Shown here in pieces: positions 13,425 to 25,510 of a stretch of 64,000 bases of DNA. The notes beneath the pieces were generated by a model, which had not been told where the DNA came from, made no database searches, and saw nothing but the letters and a program-made list of their open reading frames with translations. Origin of the DNA: Glandiceps talaboti (Eukaryota > Hemichordata > Enteropneusta > Spengelidae); contig NC_135569.1 in NCBI RefSeq assembly GCF_964340395.1, positions 6,379,040-6,443,039 of the forward strand, given 5' to 3'. Each line of letters begins with the position of its first letter. Within the stretch, counting starts at the first letter, position 1. The position numbers were made by a program, and so were the translations under genes.

Positions 13425-15598
13425 GCAAAGAGAGACGTAACGCTGTCAAACCAGAATAACAGGGCTAGTAAGATGGGGAATATGGAAAACGGGAAATACA
13501 CATTACACAGGGAATTGCAGTAAGGAAGAAAGATGGATATGGGCTCAGTGGACGAGTTAAAGGTTTTGGACATACATTTAGCATGTTTGTGCCTGACTTG
13601 ACACGCTGAACTTGTCACTTTACAGCAAAACACACATCACAATAATACAATATTCAAAGAGAGATTTCACAATGATAACACACATTATAAAACAACCTGA
13701 ACAAATACGACATTCAATCTCAATGGTCTGACATTCGACAAATAAGATTATTTCAAGTGTGTTTCAAGGTTGTTGAATTGACAGAGGTGTGAGCAGACAC
13801 AATGCCCTAGTACTCGGATTACAAAACGAACGAGACAGGAGAGACTGCGCTGGTGCGTACGTAGTTACGGGAGATTTCCAAGTGTGCAATATGCTCCCTC
13901 GCTACAGCACGTAGTACAAGAGGGAGATTTATTAAAATAAACATTGCCATGGTAACAATGGTAGTTTGATATAACGGTTCCAAGGGAGAGTTGGGTATTT
14001 ATGTACGAGATCGTGGTTAGAGCAATGCCATGCGAATGATTACACACGCAACGAAGCCACTAAAGATGATACAAATTGTAAACCATTGATACTTAAGATG
14101 TTTGAAACCATGGTTACGTACACCTACAGTGTATTGCTGTATCGTTATTCGGCAGTAATTAGTCTGATTTGAAGGGAACGACAGCTTCGTGAATTGACTT
14201 GAAAATTCTGGAAATAATTTGATTTTGCATGGTGACTTGCTTTTGTTGTTAGACTTCGTAATTGCCAAGTTGTAAAGATCTATATTTTAACCCAGAACTC
14301 AAAATAATATTCGTGTTATTCTTAAAAAAAACAGAAAAGAAAATCACAGACAGTTATACAAAGAACCGAAATTATTAACTCGAATGCCACAGGGAAACAG
14401 CACAGTGCTGATTATTTAACTTCTTCATGTCAATTTGATTATAAACATGGTTACAGAACTGTTAAATAGTTTCGCGCTAAATTTTACTTTAAAATCATGT
14501 TTTTCTTCATTTGCTTAGAAGAGTCTACAAGCCGTGTTTGTTAGCTTTTTACTCAAATGAAAATACTTAATAAAACCCACATTCCAGTATAATGTTAATG
14601 CCAATGTATGTCTCCTATAACATTACAATTGTCTTCTGGCATTGTTAGACATTACATAATAGAGTTTCCTGAACATTTTTTGATACGTATCATAAATTAC
14701 GCCATCAGATCATTTATAAGTTATATCTTACATGTAATACCAGGTTTGAGTTCAGTCAATTGCAAGTGATGGTATGCTTCAGTAAGTAGAATACTGTGAC
14801 TACCTTTTAATAGTATACAGTAATTATAACTACGGCTAAACACGTATAAACTCAGCTTGTGCCCCTTTAAGGCCCATGTTGATATGAGGTTGAAAACAAA
14901 ATCCGATTCTTCAATTCCATATTCTTGGATTGTTACAATATTATTAGCAATTTACGAATTTAATCTGTTTACTGAACGCCCACTCCGAGTCGTGATCGAA
15001 AAAAAATACTGTAGCCCAATACCAGCATAGCGAAATGCAACGGATTGCTTTAACATTTTTTTTCATATAGCAATGAAAGCAGAGAATTTTTTTTAATGAA
15101 TTGAAAAGTTACCTCTGAGAGAGGCAAATCAGTAGAGTTATTCAATGGCGTTATCACAATGCAGGGCATATTTTCCGCCGACGCATCAAAAACTTGATAC
15201 TGTATGTGCGGTAGCATTGCTGTAATATCATAACTAGGCAAAGCCCATAAGCTCGTGCATGGGTAAATTCATTTGTGTGTAGATAGCACCCTCCCCGTGG
15301 AGAACGCGCATAGTATATAGAACACACATGCGTAGTCATTGCGCCGAAATGCACCCTTGGGTAAAACCACCAAAAAAATTGCATAGTATATAGGATGCAC
15401 ATGCTTACTAGTCATTGAGCCGCTGCACGAACTATTAAAAGAAAAGAGCAATTTAGAAAAATTAAAAGTGGGGAGTGGTTTTACGATGATGTTCAGTGTT
15501 CCCGAAAACATAGATAACGGTGCATATGTGACACGTCGATGATTTGCAAGCCACTGGCTATTTACGTGTACATTTGGATTACACTCCTTATGAGCTCC
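13425..15598. other. no gene recognised; may hold the unseen TNFR 5' exon
   Basis: The TNF-receptor gene downstream lacks its initiator exon, which must lie upstream, here or beyond the window. I searched for an ATG plus hydrophobic run ending in a phase-0 GT donor and found none I would defend. Confidence 0.4.
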
Positions 15599-15656
15599 GT
15601 TCACTCCGACACATCCCCGTTCAAATTAGTTGGAACGAAGACGTGTCGGAGTGAAC
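15599..15656. repeat. perfect 14-bp inverted repeat
   Basis: GTTCACTCCGACAC (15599-15612) is the exact complement of 15643-15656. A second short GTTC/GAAC pairing lies inside the loop. It is about 280 bp upstream of the first recognised TNFR exon; role unknown. Confidence 0.75.
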
Positions 15657-15933
15657 AGAACGCCCATATCCTGGGGATTCCAGAACTAGGACCACTTTAA
15701 AGCTCTTTGTCGTTAAGACCTGTTCTTTTATGTGCGACCCCCCTCCTAACTCCCAGACCGCCTTTCCTGGGCTTTCATCATGATCTAATTTCTAGAAAGA
15801 CATTTTTGTTTGCCCACGCACCACTCCCATACTTTTTAGAAACACGGTGTATTATCATTCAATTCTCAGTGCTTCAACGATCTTTTTACAATGCATTTAT
15901 ATATACAATATATTTTGATTGTCTCTTCGATAG

Positions 15934-16300
15934 GTTCTTCATACCATACTGGTAGTTGGCGCCAACTCTAACGATCGTCGCACCTTCAAGTACGAAGATC
16001 CTGCAACAGGCCAGCGAAGGAAATGTGCCAAATGTCCGCCTGGCACCTTCGTTGAAGAGCCGTGCATCAACAGTGAAGAAGACACAACTTGTAAACCATG
16101 TCCTGAAGGCCACTTCTCACTGGCTTGGAACCATTATCGACAGTGTGCGCCGTGTCGCCAGTGTGCTGCCAGTCTTGTGACGACACCGTGTAGTGCAATG
16201 GAAGATACCGTCTGTAGCTGTGGGGAGGGATTATTTTGGCATGATCATACTTGTAAACCACACAAATCATGTCCAACTGGTAGAGGTGTGGTGATGAGAG
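15934..16300 (+). CDS. TNFR exon A: signal-peptide end and CRD1-CRD3
   Basis: The acceptor is TCTTCGATAG and the donor GTAAGA. Fourteen cysteines are encoded. Landmarks are KCPPGTFVEEPC (CRD1), CKPCPEGHF and CAPCRQC (CRD2), and CSCGEGLF and HKSCPTGRGVV (CRD3). The exon starts in phase 0 and ends in phase 1. Confidence 0.85.
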
Positions 16301-19300
16301 GTAAGATACAAAGCAATGCATAGAAAAAGAAAGAGAGGAAGAAGTAAAACATATTTATAGGATATGACGTGTCTTACCACATTAGGGATAAATAGCTTAT
16401 ATAATAATTTTTGAACAATCAGATTTCCCTGGACTTACAATATCAATTTTTTGTTTTTTTCTACATTTCAAAAAAATATGAATTTTTTGTTTTCCTCTAC
16501 ATTTCAAAAAAGTTTTAAATACTACCATCTTAACTATCATTTCCTCTGACAGGCTTTTCCTTGACCATTATAACTGTCTTATTAGCACTCTCAAACTTAC
16601 ATGTATTATTTGTAGATGTTTACACTGCACTGGGAGTATAATGTTTTACTTAGGCAAGCAGACTATACATTTTGTTTTAGGATTAACTGTGTACTAATTA
16701 ATGGCACATTGATTCAAACTGATAAGACAGTGATAACAGTAAGTAACAGGAAAAGACAGTCAGAGGAAAGGATAGCTATGATGGTACTTTTGGAAGCCTT
16801 ATTTGAAATGTAGAGGAAAACAATGATATTAGAAATCAGGGAAGCCATGTAACTTAAAAGCTGTTTATCCCTCCAAGCCCCTGTGATCTTGTTGCATTTT
16901 GATAGTAGCCCATCTAAATAGCTTAGTCTGTTACTCTGCTGTGTTCTAGCTTATCGATGGCGTTGATCTGTGTGACTTTGATAGTTATTGCTCAGACCAC
17001 TCAGACCACTAAGTTAGTGGTCTGTGGTCTGAGGTTATTGTAACTATCTGAGTTTTACAAGAGTTATCAGAAACACAGATCGGCGTCACAGACAGGCTTA
17101 GTCGGGCTTGGATACTGTAACAAGTACAACCAAATTTCAAATCCAGTGGTGTAGACTGGCTACCCTATGATTCAACACTTCGCTATCTTGAATAATCAAG
17201 GCATTATGACTGTGATACCTATCTCTCCATCCAGCCTTGAAGTAAAGTTATTGAAACTCATATAGCTTAGATCACCCTCAAACAGTTACAACCTATCATT
17301 TATACAGCAGCAAATTATTGACCAATCACCAGCGTTCCTTTTAGGTGCCGCCATCTTTAATCTACAGTAAACATAAAGGCACTCCACTCACAGTATTATG
17401 GTATTATGAGAAAAAGTTTTGTGAAATAACAAATAAATTAAATGGGCATAACAAACATAAAATGGGTAAATACAAGCTTAACATTGAACATGTAGCATAG
17501 AAAAACATGTAGTCGTAGAAGAATAGAACATTACACCGTTCAGCATATCAGCAGGTGAGTGGCTCACTGGTACTGTTGAATAGACTAAAGGACAGACACA
17601 AACAAAACTTTTGTGGTTGCATTCCATTAATCTACCTTCATTGTCAATGTCTCCTATGTTCTGTTTTGTAATTTGATTGTACTAGGTTAGCGATTGTATT
17701 TAAGAAAGGATGTGAAAAAAACCCAAATTTATTCGTAATGATGCTCTGTTACAAATGCTACCTAAAAATGCATAGACCAGGCTTCCTAGCCCGATAAATT
17801 ATACATGTATGGTGACAAAGGTAGGAGACACATCAAGGACTTGTGCGATACTTCTTGTTCTATGCGTATAGTTCTGTGTCACATGTTTAGGCTTCTAATT
17901 ACAAGTTTCATCTGATTCTGCTTGTTTTGTTTATTACAATCCTTTCATTATCGGTCTATTAATAATAACATAGATATGAACTCCTGTGACCCCATTGGGT
18001 ATTGTGTTGTCGATGGCAGCCAATGAGGTTAACGGCTTTAAGGGGATCTAAGATATATGAATTTAAATGACTTTCCTTCAAGGCAGTTGATGGAGAGATC
18101 GATATCATAGTCATAACGTTTTGATTATTAAGGCTGCCGTATCTTACAGTGTGGTCTAAGTCAAACACACATCGTGGTAGATTTCTACCTCCCTCCTCCA
18201 TTAGTGAAGGAAGAGCCTTCGACATCAACGGGCAGAAACAGAAGCCAACAGAGATCACAAACAAGGAATATGCTTACATACATAAATGGGGAATGCATAA
18301 ATGAACAGGTGTTCTTATTATTAAATGATGAACAAAAGTTCATGTATCTAACATCTGGTTTGCAGAAGTTATTCATAACGATCTTTGATGATGCCATATT
18401 TTCTTAATTTATAGTCATAGAACTGTGTCTCTGTCAAAAATATGTGTGCATCACCCACGATCTATTTTATCTAGCAGTTGGGGATTATACTCAGATGAAG
18501 CAAAAAAACACGTTTTTTTCCCATAATCATTTCTTTTTTTAATTGCTAATTTTCGTGAGCAAAATTCCACACAATTTCAACTTTCATCATGATTTAGTAA
18601 TACACGCCTTAAAGGATATATAACATGTTTATGCCACCCTATCAAAGAAATGTATGATGTCATGTATTCATGTAGGGTAACAGGTTGAACGACACAATAT
18701 ACCCAACAGCTTCCTAATACAAATGAAGTTTTGACACTGTTGTTTGAATTGTGTATCTTGCAACAGTTTTGCTGTAAGGTATTCTAAGATTAATAATAAA
18801 CTGATAATAGAATTATATACACTAATACAGTGTGAATTGTCACTTGCTTGTAATAATCAATCATATATTGCAATTACAATTTTAACCCTACAGGTACTGC
18901 CACCTATAACACTTTATGTGAACGGTGTCCAGATGGTACATATTCAGATGTGGACTCACCCACACAGCCTTGCCTCAACTTCACCAACTGTCTTCTACTT
19001 GGAAGGGATATTATAAAAGAGGGAGATCGTTACAAAGACAACATTTGTAGTGATGTGGTTGCCAGGACAACAACACAGATTGTAACAACAAAGAAAACTA
19101 CAGTTAGTCCTACAACTAAAAAACAAGGTAAAGTATTGCATAACTATTCTAGAAGCTGTTCGTTGACTCTTTCAACATCTAGGGAAATACGTTTTTTTAG
19201 AACTACTCTTAAATTACCACCGAGAGCTGTATTTATCTAGTCTAGTTCCTATACTGTATCATTATGATTTTCATCTCCACTCACAGTATAGTCAAAGTCG

Positions 19301-22300
19301 TTACTCTAGAAATCCTGAGATGCATGAGATGCAATTTAAAATTAAACCACAGCCACCCACACAGTCATTAACATCATGTCTTTGTTAATCAATCACAAAA
19401 TTCTAACCAATAACACAGTCCACCATAAAGTTAGTGTTTAATTTTGTATCTTGTGTCTAGTTTGGGAATGATCTGTGGAGGGCAAAATGATCAGATTAAT
19501 GGTATGTAATTTAGATCAAAGCAGGATTATGTCAAAATTTAATAGGGATCTTTCTGCAGGATTTCTAGTTGAAGTATTCTTCAAGGCACCGTGGTCCAAT
19601 CATTGGGATAGAAATAATTTCTAAGAAATGCGATTTTGGTCAAAAGACAAAAACTCATAAGCTGGTAGGCTGATTTCCATGCAAGGTGATTAAAATTCAA
19701 TGTGCTGAAATCTGCTAAATGCTTTATTTACCTCTATTTCCATCGTTTTTTGTCATTTGTTTTTGTTCCGAGTGAAGGCGGCGATCACTCGGAACAAAAA
19801 CAAACGACACAAAACTATGGAAATAGAGGTAAATAAAGCATTTAGCCGCTTTCACCACATCAGATTTTAATCAGATTGATTTCCATGTTACATATTACAG
19901 TGTCTAGTTGGAGAACCTTCCATCTAGGAATACATGTACGTTCATAAATACTGATTAGTTTAATCATAATATGACAAAACCCCATGACACGTGAAGGCAA
20001 GTGTGGTGTACTCGGGGTATTTACACAAGTGCTTACACAGTGTGCCCTGCAGCTGTACGCTCACCAAATTTATAAGATGGTCGGCTGCTAGATCAATGTA
20101 AATCAATAGAAAATCTTAGCTGAAACATGGGCAGCATTGGTAAATCTGGCTACCAAGCATAGAAGTTTAACTTTCAAGTCTTGTATAATATGCGTGTATA
20201 TGCGTAATCAATGTTTGTTAAGGGCAGGTAAAATCTACCCGAGTTCCCCTGTCATTTTACCAGGGTTCCCTACCAGTGTTTTTGTTAAGGGTGGTAAGTA
20301 GGTAGAATCTACCTGTCAGTGAGTTCCCCTGTCATTTTATGAGTATTCTCTACCAGTGTTTTTGTTAAGGGTGGTAATAAGCAGGTAAAATCTACCTGAG
20401 TTCCCAGTCATTTTACCAGACTAACTGGTTCTTTCCCAGTGTTTCTGTTTAAGGGTGGTAAGCAGGTAAAATCTACCTGAGTTCCCAGTCATTTTACCAG
20501 GGTTCCCCACCAATATTATAGTATAATGTATGGGAAACTTAGTCTGTAAGGTACACCATGACGGGGCACCCTCACTACACCAGTTTTTCATACAAATGTT
20601 GTAAAAATATGAGTCTATAAATAGTGCTAAGATGAAAAGTGCCTTACATCATAAAGTGAAATGAATCTTTTATAAATGAGTGATGGATTACTTCATTATA
20701 TTTTTTCACTGGCAAAAAGCAGCCTTCGGCTACAACTACTGTTGCAGAATAAACTGAAAAGAATGGTGTACTTTCAAATTATGTGATGGAAAATCCATCA
20801 ATTTCAATTAGGAGAAAGGAGGAAATGATCCATTTGCTCGAAATGAAGCATTTAAATTCCCTCCCGAATAAATCATGTAAACTGACAATAATATAAGATC
20901 GAATCTAGTTTACGTTTAGGAAGGCTCTTTTTATTTTATGTTTCACCTTAAAAAGGAAGGGTCGGTCAGTCAGTTTAATAAATACGTTAGTGGGGACATG
21001 TTGGTGAAGCTTTCAGTTCAATTCATAATCACACTTTTAACAGTCTAGATACCTTAGAAATAACAATGTGAAAATGAAACTATGAACCGTTAGTTTTATT
21101 GAATGTCTCAAATTTCAGAGATAAAATTAATAATTAAATCTTTGCCCAGATATGTATTTTAATAGGTAGCCGCCTTCTCACCATCAGATCTTTCTCTGAT
21201 CTGTTCATAGAGGGCGTTTTCATTTTTTAACTCAAAGAACTAGAGGGTCAGTTAGATCATGAGAAACAGAAAAATGAAAACGGGTCCCCCTTAGGGATGA
21301 TCGCACAATGTCGCACAAGCTCAACAAATGAACATCGTTTGTTTAGGTCAAAAACCACCTCCCCCTCCCCCTAAATGAATGTTCACAAGTGTGACATCAA
21401 ATGTTCTTATATGTACACTATGATGAAAACTATAGCGGTCTGATCACACCACTACAATCGATGTACATGTAAAAAACATGATTGTAAACACATTAAAATA
21501 CTACACGAAACTGAGCACCATATCTCACATTAGAAGTAAATTTTTACCAACTTATCAACATTTCAGTAGTAAATACAAAAGCTGTTTTCATTGAAGGAGT
21601 GAAAGTTTTCCGTCAAAATTTGGTTAGAAGTGTAAAAATGAAGTTCAGCAATCACATTGATGCCAGACCCCCCCCCCCCCCATCCCCCAATCGAACAAAA
21701 GTCACTTATTTAGCTTGTGTGACATTGTGCGATCATCCCTTAGGAAACGTGCATCAGAAACCTTACCTGTGTTGATGTCTGCAGATAATTCAACATGGAT
21801 TCATTAATCATTTTCCAGTCATGCAAGTTGACTCTGTTCACTTGAGATATTCAACTGTGTCTTTACTTATATATGAGTTGTGTGTCCCATGTTGTACCAA
21901 AACAGTGTAAACTCAAAATAAATCATTGATTACTCAAATAAATCGCCAGCATGGAAAACTAAGCAATCCATATCAATTTGTATAATTTCAATATTATCTA
22001 TAAAATATAGTCAAGTTATTGGTTTATTGATAGTTGATATGTTTATAACTTGAAGGTTGCAGCAGTTGTCCAGAAATGCTGCTGATCAGAACGTCATTTT
22101 ATCAGTAGCAGACAATTAAAAATAATTATAAGTAATGTAAAATCGTAAAATGATTCTCCAGAATCGATTGTTTATGAAAATGGTATCATATCTTGGAGTG
22201 GCGTTTCCCTGTCGATTCACCTGTGTCCCCCACCCCAATATACATATAGTTATTTCATAAGATTCCATGAATAAGCATGGAAATAAATGATCACCAAAAG

Positions 22301-25300
22301 CAATATAAACATGGCAAAGCTTTGAATTAAGAGTTTTGCATTAATTAGATATTATTTGCAATACATGTACCTTGTTGCAGCCAAAGCAACTTATATAGGG
22401 TTTACAGAAGCACACAGGAGAAAAATACAAAGGGGTTCTGCAGTGGAAAGATATTGTTACATGTATGGTATACAGTTAATATGCCATTTAATTAAGACCA
22501 TATCTGCACAGCTTATTTTCTGTTGCTGTAAAAGTACTGTGCTGAAGGTTGCAAACTAGCCGAGTTAGCAAAACATTAATTTTCTCAAAGTGCTGTCTAA
22601 CTGTACCATTTGAGATGAGAAAACATGATTGATTTTGTCATCTTTCTTGTTTCATCAATGACTAACATGAAAACATAGAATGGAAAGCTAGATTACCAGT
22701 CAGCTAGCTCAGGAAAGGTCACCAGAAAAGGGAATACAAGAATTGTAATTGGACACAGATTATATATTATTTGCAATAGTTTGGTACGGATACAGACATA
22801 GTAACTGATATTATGCCCGAAAGGCTAACTGAAACATTTGATACTAATACTATTCCTACAATTGTTTTGTTTGAATATCTCACAAGCTGCAGTTAGAGGG
22901 TTTAGAATATATCAAACTGCATTTCACCTTTAGAACCTTGCAAAGAGCTTTCTTTTATCTTCTTCCCTACTTATGGTATGCACTAATAGATAAGATTAGA
23001 TAAGATTACCCAAACCACTATGTCCAACAGGATTGTGCACTCAAACGGTAAGAATTCAAAATAAAACTAAACATTCAATGCTACTTATTCAGTATTTCAA
23101 GGTCATCAGCCCATGATACATTAATTAATTAAACAGTTTCTACAATAAATCGGAATGCTACATACTGTTCAAAGAAAAAATGACATTCTAGTATTTTTCA
23201 AGCAAAATACGATACAATAGAATGCAGTACAGCACAATAAGACAATAAAACAAAATACAACACAGCACAATATATACAGTACAATGCAATAAGACAATAC
23301 AGTAAAATGCAATGTGATATAAGAAGACAATACAACAAAACACATCAATACAGCACAACACCATAAAAATATTTTGACCAAATGATGGAACATACCTTGA
23401 AGATTCATAATGAGTAAAAAATTAAAATGACCCAAATTCACCAATGAAACTGCATCTCACCCTTAAATGTCTGCTAATTTGGTAGTCTAGATACAATGTT
23501 TAGTAGTCTGTCTGTCCTGGACTACTGCTAATTTGGTAGTCTAGACACAATGTTTAAGTAGTCTATGTGTCCCGAACTACTGCTAATTTGGTAGTCTAGA
23601 TACAATGTTTAAGTAGTCTATGTGTCCTGGACTACTGCTAATTTGGTAGTCTAGATATGATGTTTGGTAGACTATGTGTCCTCGACTAACTGCTAATTTT
23701 GAGCCCTAACTGTTATTAATAATAATATCCATCTGATTTCATTTACCTGATATTTATTTCTAAATTAAGTTTTGCATTTGTTTCACAGCCACCACAAGGG
23801 CCCACATCACTCAGAGACCAACCACAAATACAGTCACTCTGACACCAAAACTTCCCAAGGAACATCCGTTGATTCCACATAAATCTCCACCTCATCATCC
23901 CGACTTTAATGATGAAGGCTTTGGAGTTGAGAAAGAGGATTACTTTGAGGAGATAGAAAACATGGAACTGGAGTTGGAAATGGAACTTGGTAGGCCAGAC
24001 AATGGTGGCAAGGAGCTAAATAAGAATCACAGATTAAGAAATCAACCTTCATCAAAAGGTAATTAAAAAGTGAATGAAGTAGATTAGATTAGGTTACATT
24101 AGATCAGATTAGATAAGGTTAGATCACATTAGGTTATATTAGATTTGATTATGGTAGATTAGATTTGATTAGATTAGATTTGATTATATTCAGTTTTAGG
24201 TATGAGATTTGATTTGATTAGATTTGATCAGGTTATATTAGATTTTATTAGATTAGATTTTATTAGATTAGATTAGATTAGGTTCGATTAGATTTGATTA
24301 CATTAAACTAAATTACATTAGATTGGGTTAGATAAGGGCCAGTGGCCAGCAATAACAACCAGCTACTCATCAATGTTTTGTCGGTTGCATTTCCATTAAT
24401 TTGTTTAAAAGATTCTTTGTTTCAACCAATAATTTCCTATTGTTGGGCAGATTCATGTGTCAAATCAACAAGCATAGAATCTAGACAAGGTTCTTACAAT
24501 AAACGGTAGTCTGTTTACATCGCTATATGTGTTTTTTGCTTCACTGTCTCACTGATAGCTTGTAATGCTAGAAACTAAGCAAACAATTAATTTAGCCAGG
24601 CCCAAAATAGCAGTTATCAGCATGCCTGTGTGTAGATATTTATATAATATTCGCTATATGTAAATTGTGTTGCCCGTTTGCTCATCTCAACGAGGGCTCA
24701 TTTACAAATGACTTCATTTGAATAGTCGATTCGGCTGACGTGCGTTATCACTCCCCATTGCGACCAATAAATTGTAGTGCATATAAATGGGTGATAGCAC
24801 TTCCTTTAGATCAGTTATTCAAATCTAGTCATCATGTGATCAAGATAGTGTAAACATTGGAAGTCCCAAAACAATATGCTGCACATTCATGGAACTCTAT
24901 CAATAAAACACTGCCTGTATCATCCCTGGACTGGTACATTTGTATGTAAATGAAAAAAAAAACTAGCTTAGCCTTTCACTGAGGCTATAATTAAACCAAC
25001 TTCCATTCAATATCTTATCAATGTTGTATCAACACGTTGCGACAATAGTTTTAGTATATATCTATATAGTAAACCAAAGCCTCAATTACACTTTAGTACA
25101 TGTAATATACCAGTACAATTGAATATGGTAAACCGTAAACCATTAGTAATGTGGTCAATGAATGTTTTTATTTTTCATGAATATTATTCATAGATCACAA
25201 TATACACGAAGCTGGGTATGATGTACAAGAACTCAATACCTCTGAGCACCATGACACCAGTAATGGTTCAGGACTTGCAGCCGGAATACTTGGAGCTGGT

Positions 25301-25510
25301 TGCCTCTTCCTATTGGTACTAATAGCGGTACTGTACCAACGAAAGAAGCGATTGGAAGAGAAGCAAAAACTGAAGGAATTAAAACAGCAGCCACCAGAGT
25401 GGCAGAAGTTGAAGCAACAAGGAGTTAGTGAAGAGAATTTGACATTATTGAACAAAGGAAAACATCAACCATCTCATGATACAGTTGAAGAAGAAGGTGC
25501 TGCAAGATGA
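15934..25510 (+). CDS. TNF receptor superfamily member, DR6/osteoprotegerin-like ectodomain, no death domain (5' exon missing)
   Basis: Exons 15934-16300, 18894-19127, 23789-24058 and 25194-25510 join in frame (1188 nt, 395 residues plus stop). All three internal introns are phase 1 with AG/GT borders. The first residues are hydrophobic (ILVVGA) and look like the end of a signal peptide, so a short upstream exon carries the start. Cysteine-rich repeats follow, opening with EDPATGQ and KCPPGT, which closely resemble the start of DR6 (TNFRSF21) and osteoprotegerin. A Thr-rich, then acidic stalk leads to one membrane segment (LAAGILGAGCLFLLVLIAVLY) and a tail of about 58 residues. That tail is too short for the death domain of DR6 and contains TVEE, which fits the loose TRAF2 core (P/S/A/T)x(Q/E)E. 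It is probably a cell-surface cytokine receptor signalling through TRAFs, or a membrane decoy. The family call is firm; orthology is not. Confidence 0.85.
16301..18893 (+). other. TNFR intron with a degenerate foldback
   Basis: Intron. The block around 16982-17046 is a foldback: CTCAGACCAC-rich left arm at 16991-17011 and its complement at 17015-17033. Weaker matching extends to about 16923-17105. Frames near 17.96-18.41 kb are open but look accidental. Confidence 0.6.
18894..19127 (+). CDS. TNFR exon B: end of CRD3, CRD4, Thr-rich stalk
   Basis: It follows CCCTACAG and ends at GTAAAG, phase 1 at both ends. It encodes CERCPDGTYSDVDSPTQPC, an N-glycosylation sequon (NFT) in LNFTNC, and DNICSD, then a Thr/Lys-rich stalk. 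Confidence 0.87.
19688..19872. mobile_element. foldback (MITE-like) element, ~185 bp
   Basis: Arms of about 88 bp are near-perfect complements, starting GATTAAAATTCAATGTGCTG on the left. They share AAATGCTTTATTTACCTC and flank a short centre near AAGGCGGCGAT. An 11-bp direct repeat, TGATTTCCATG, lies at 19671-19681 and 19877-19887, a few bases outside the arms. It may be a target-site duplication or part of the element. It sits in a TNFR intron. Confidence 0.85.
20215..20525. repeat. partial tandem copies of a TTAAGGGTGGTAAG element
   Basis: Four or so diverged copies of a 60-80 bp unit carry GGTAAAATCTACCTGAGTTC and CATTTTACCAGGGTTCCC. They are related to the complete 170-bp elements at 43.9 kb and 47.97 kb. 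Confidence 0.75.
20526..23788 (+). other. rest of TNFR intron between exons B and C
   Basis: No gene seen. Contents include a dispersed-repeat copy at 22137-22211 (CTCCAGAATC and GGAGTGGCGTTTCCC), a degenerate ACAAT/ACAGC pentamer region at about 23195-23370, and a tandem repeat at 23465-23700. Confidence 0.5.
23465..23700. repeat. ~59-bp tandem repeat, four copies
   Basis: Each copy begins near TGCTAATTTGGTAGTCTAGA and contains ACTATGTGTCC-like sequence and CTGGACTAC. Copies differ at several bases. Confidence 0.85.
23789..24058 (+). CDS. TNFR exon C: extracellular stalk with acidic segment
   Basis: It follows TTTCACAG and ends at GTAATT, phase 1 at both ends. It encodes a Thr/Pro-rich run, then a strongly acidic segment including EKEDYFEEIENMELELEMEL. 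It contains no cysteine, consistent with a juxtamembrane spacer rather than a ligand-binding repeat. Confidence 0.82.
24066..24335. repeat. degenerate (GATTA)n pentamer array
   Basis: About 270 bp dominated by GATTA/GATTT units begins 8 bp after the exon C donor. The variation is enough to call it an old array. Confidence 0.85.
25194..25510 (+). CDS. TNFR terminal exon: membrane segment and short tail
   Basis: It follows TTATTCATAG in phase 1 and ends with TGA at 25508-25510. Two N-glycosylation sequons (NTS, NGS) precede a 21-residue membrane span. A basic stop-transfer run (QRKKRLEEKQK), a helical Lys/Gln-rich tail and the C-terminal DTVEEEGAAR follow. No death domain is encoded. Confidence 0.87.

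Noticed and set aside
17959-18407. Small frames in the TNFR intron as extra exons
   Set aside because: No usable splice sites give a phase matching the flanking exons, and no cysteine pattern fits the receptor.
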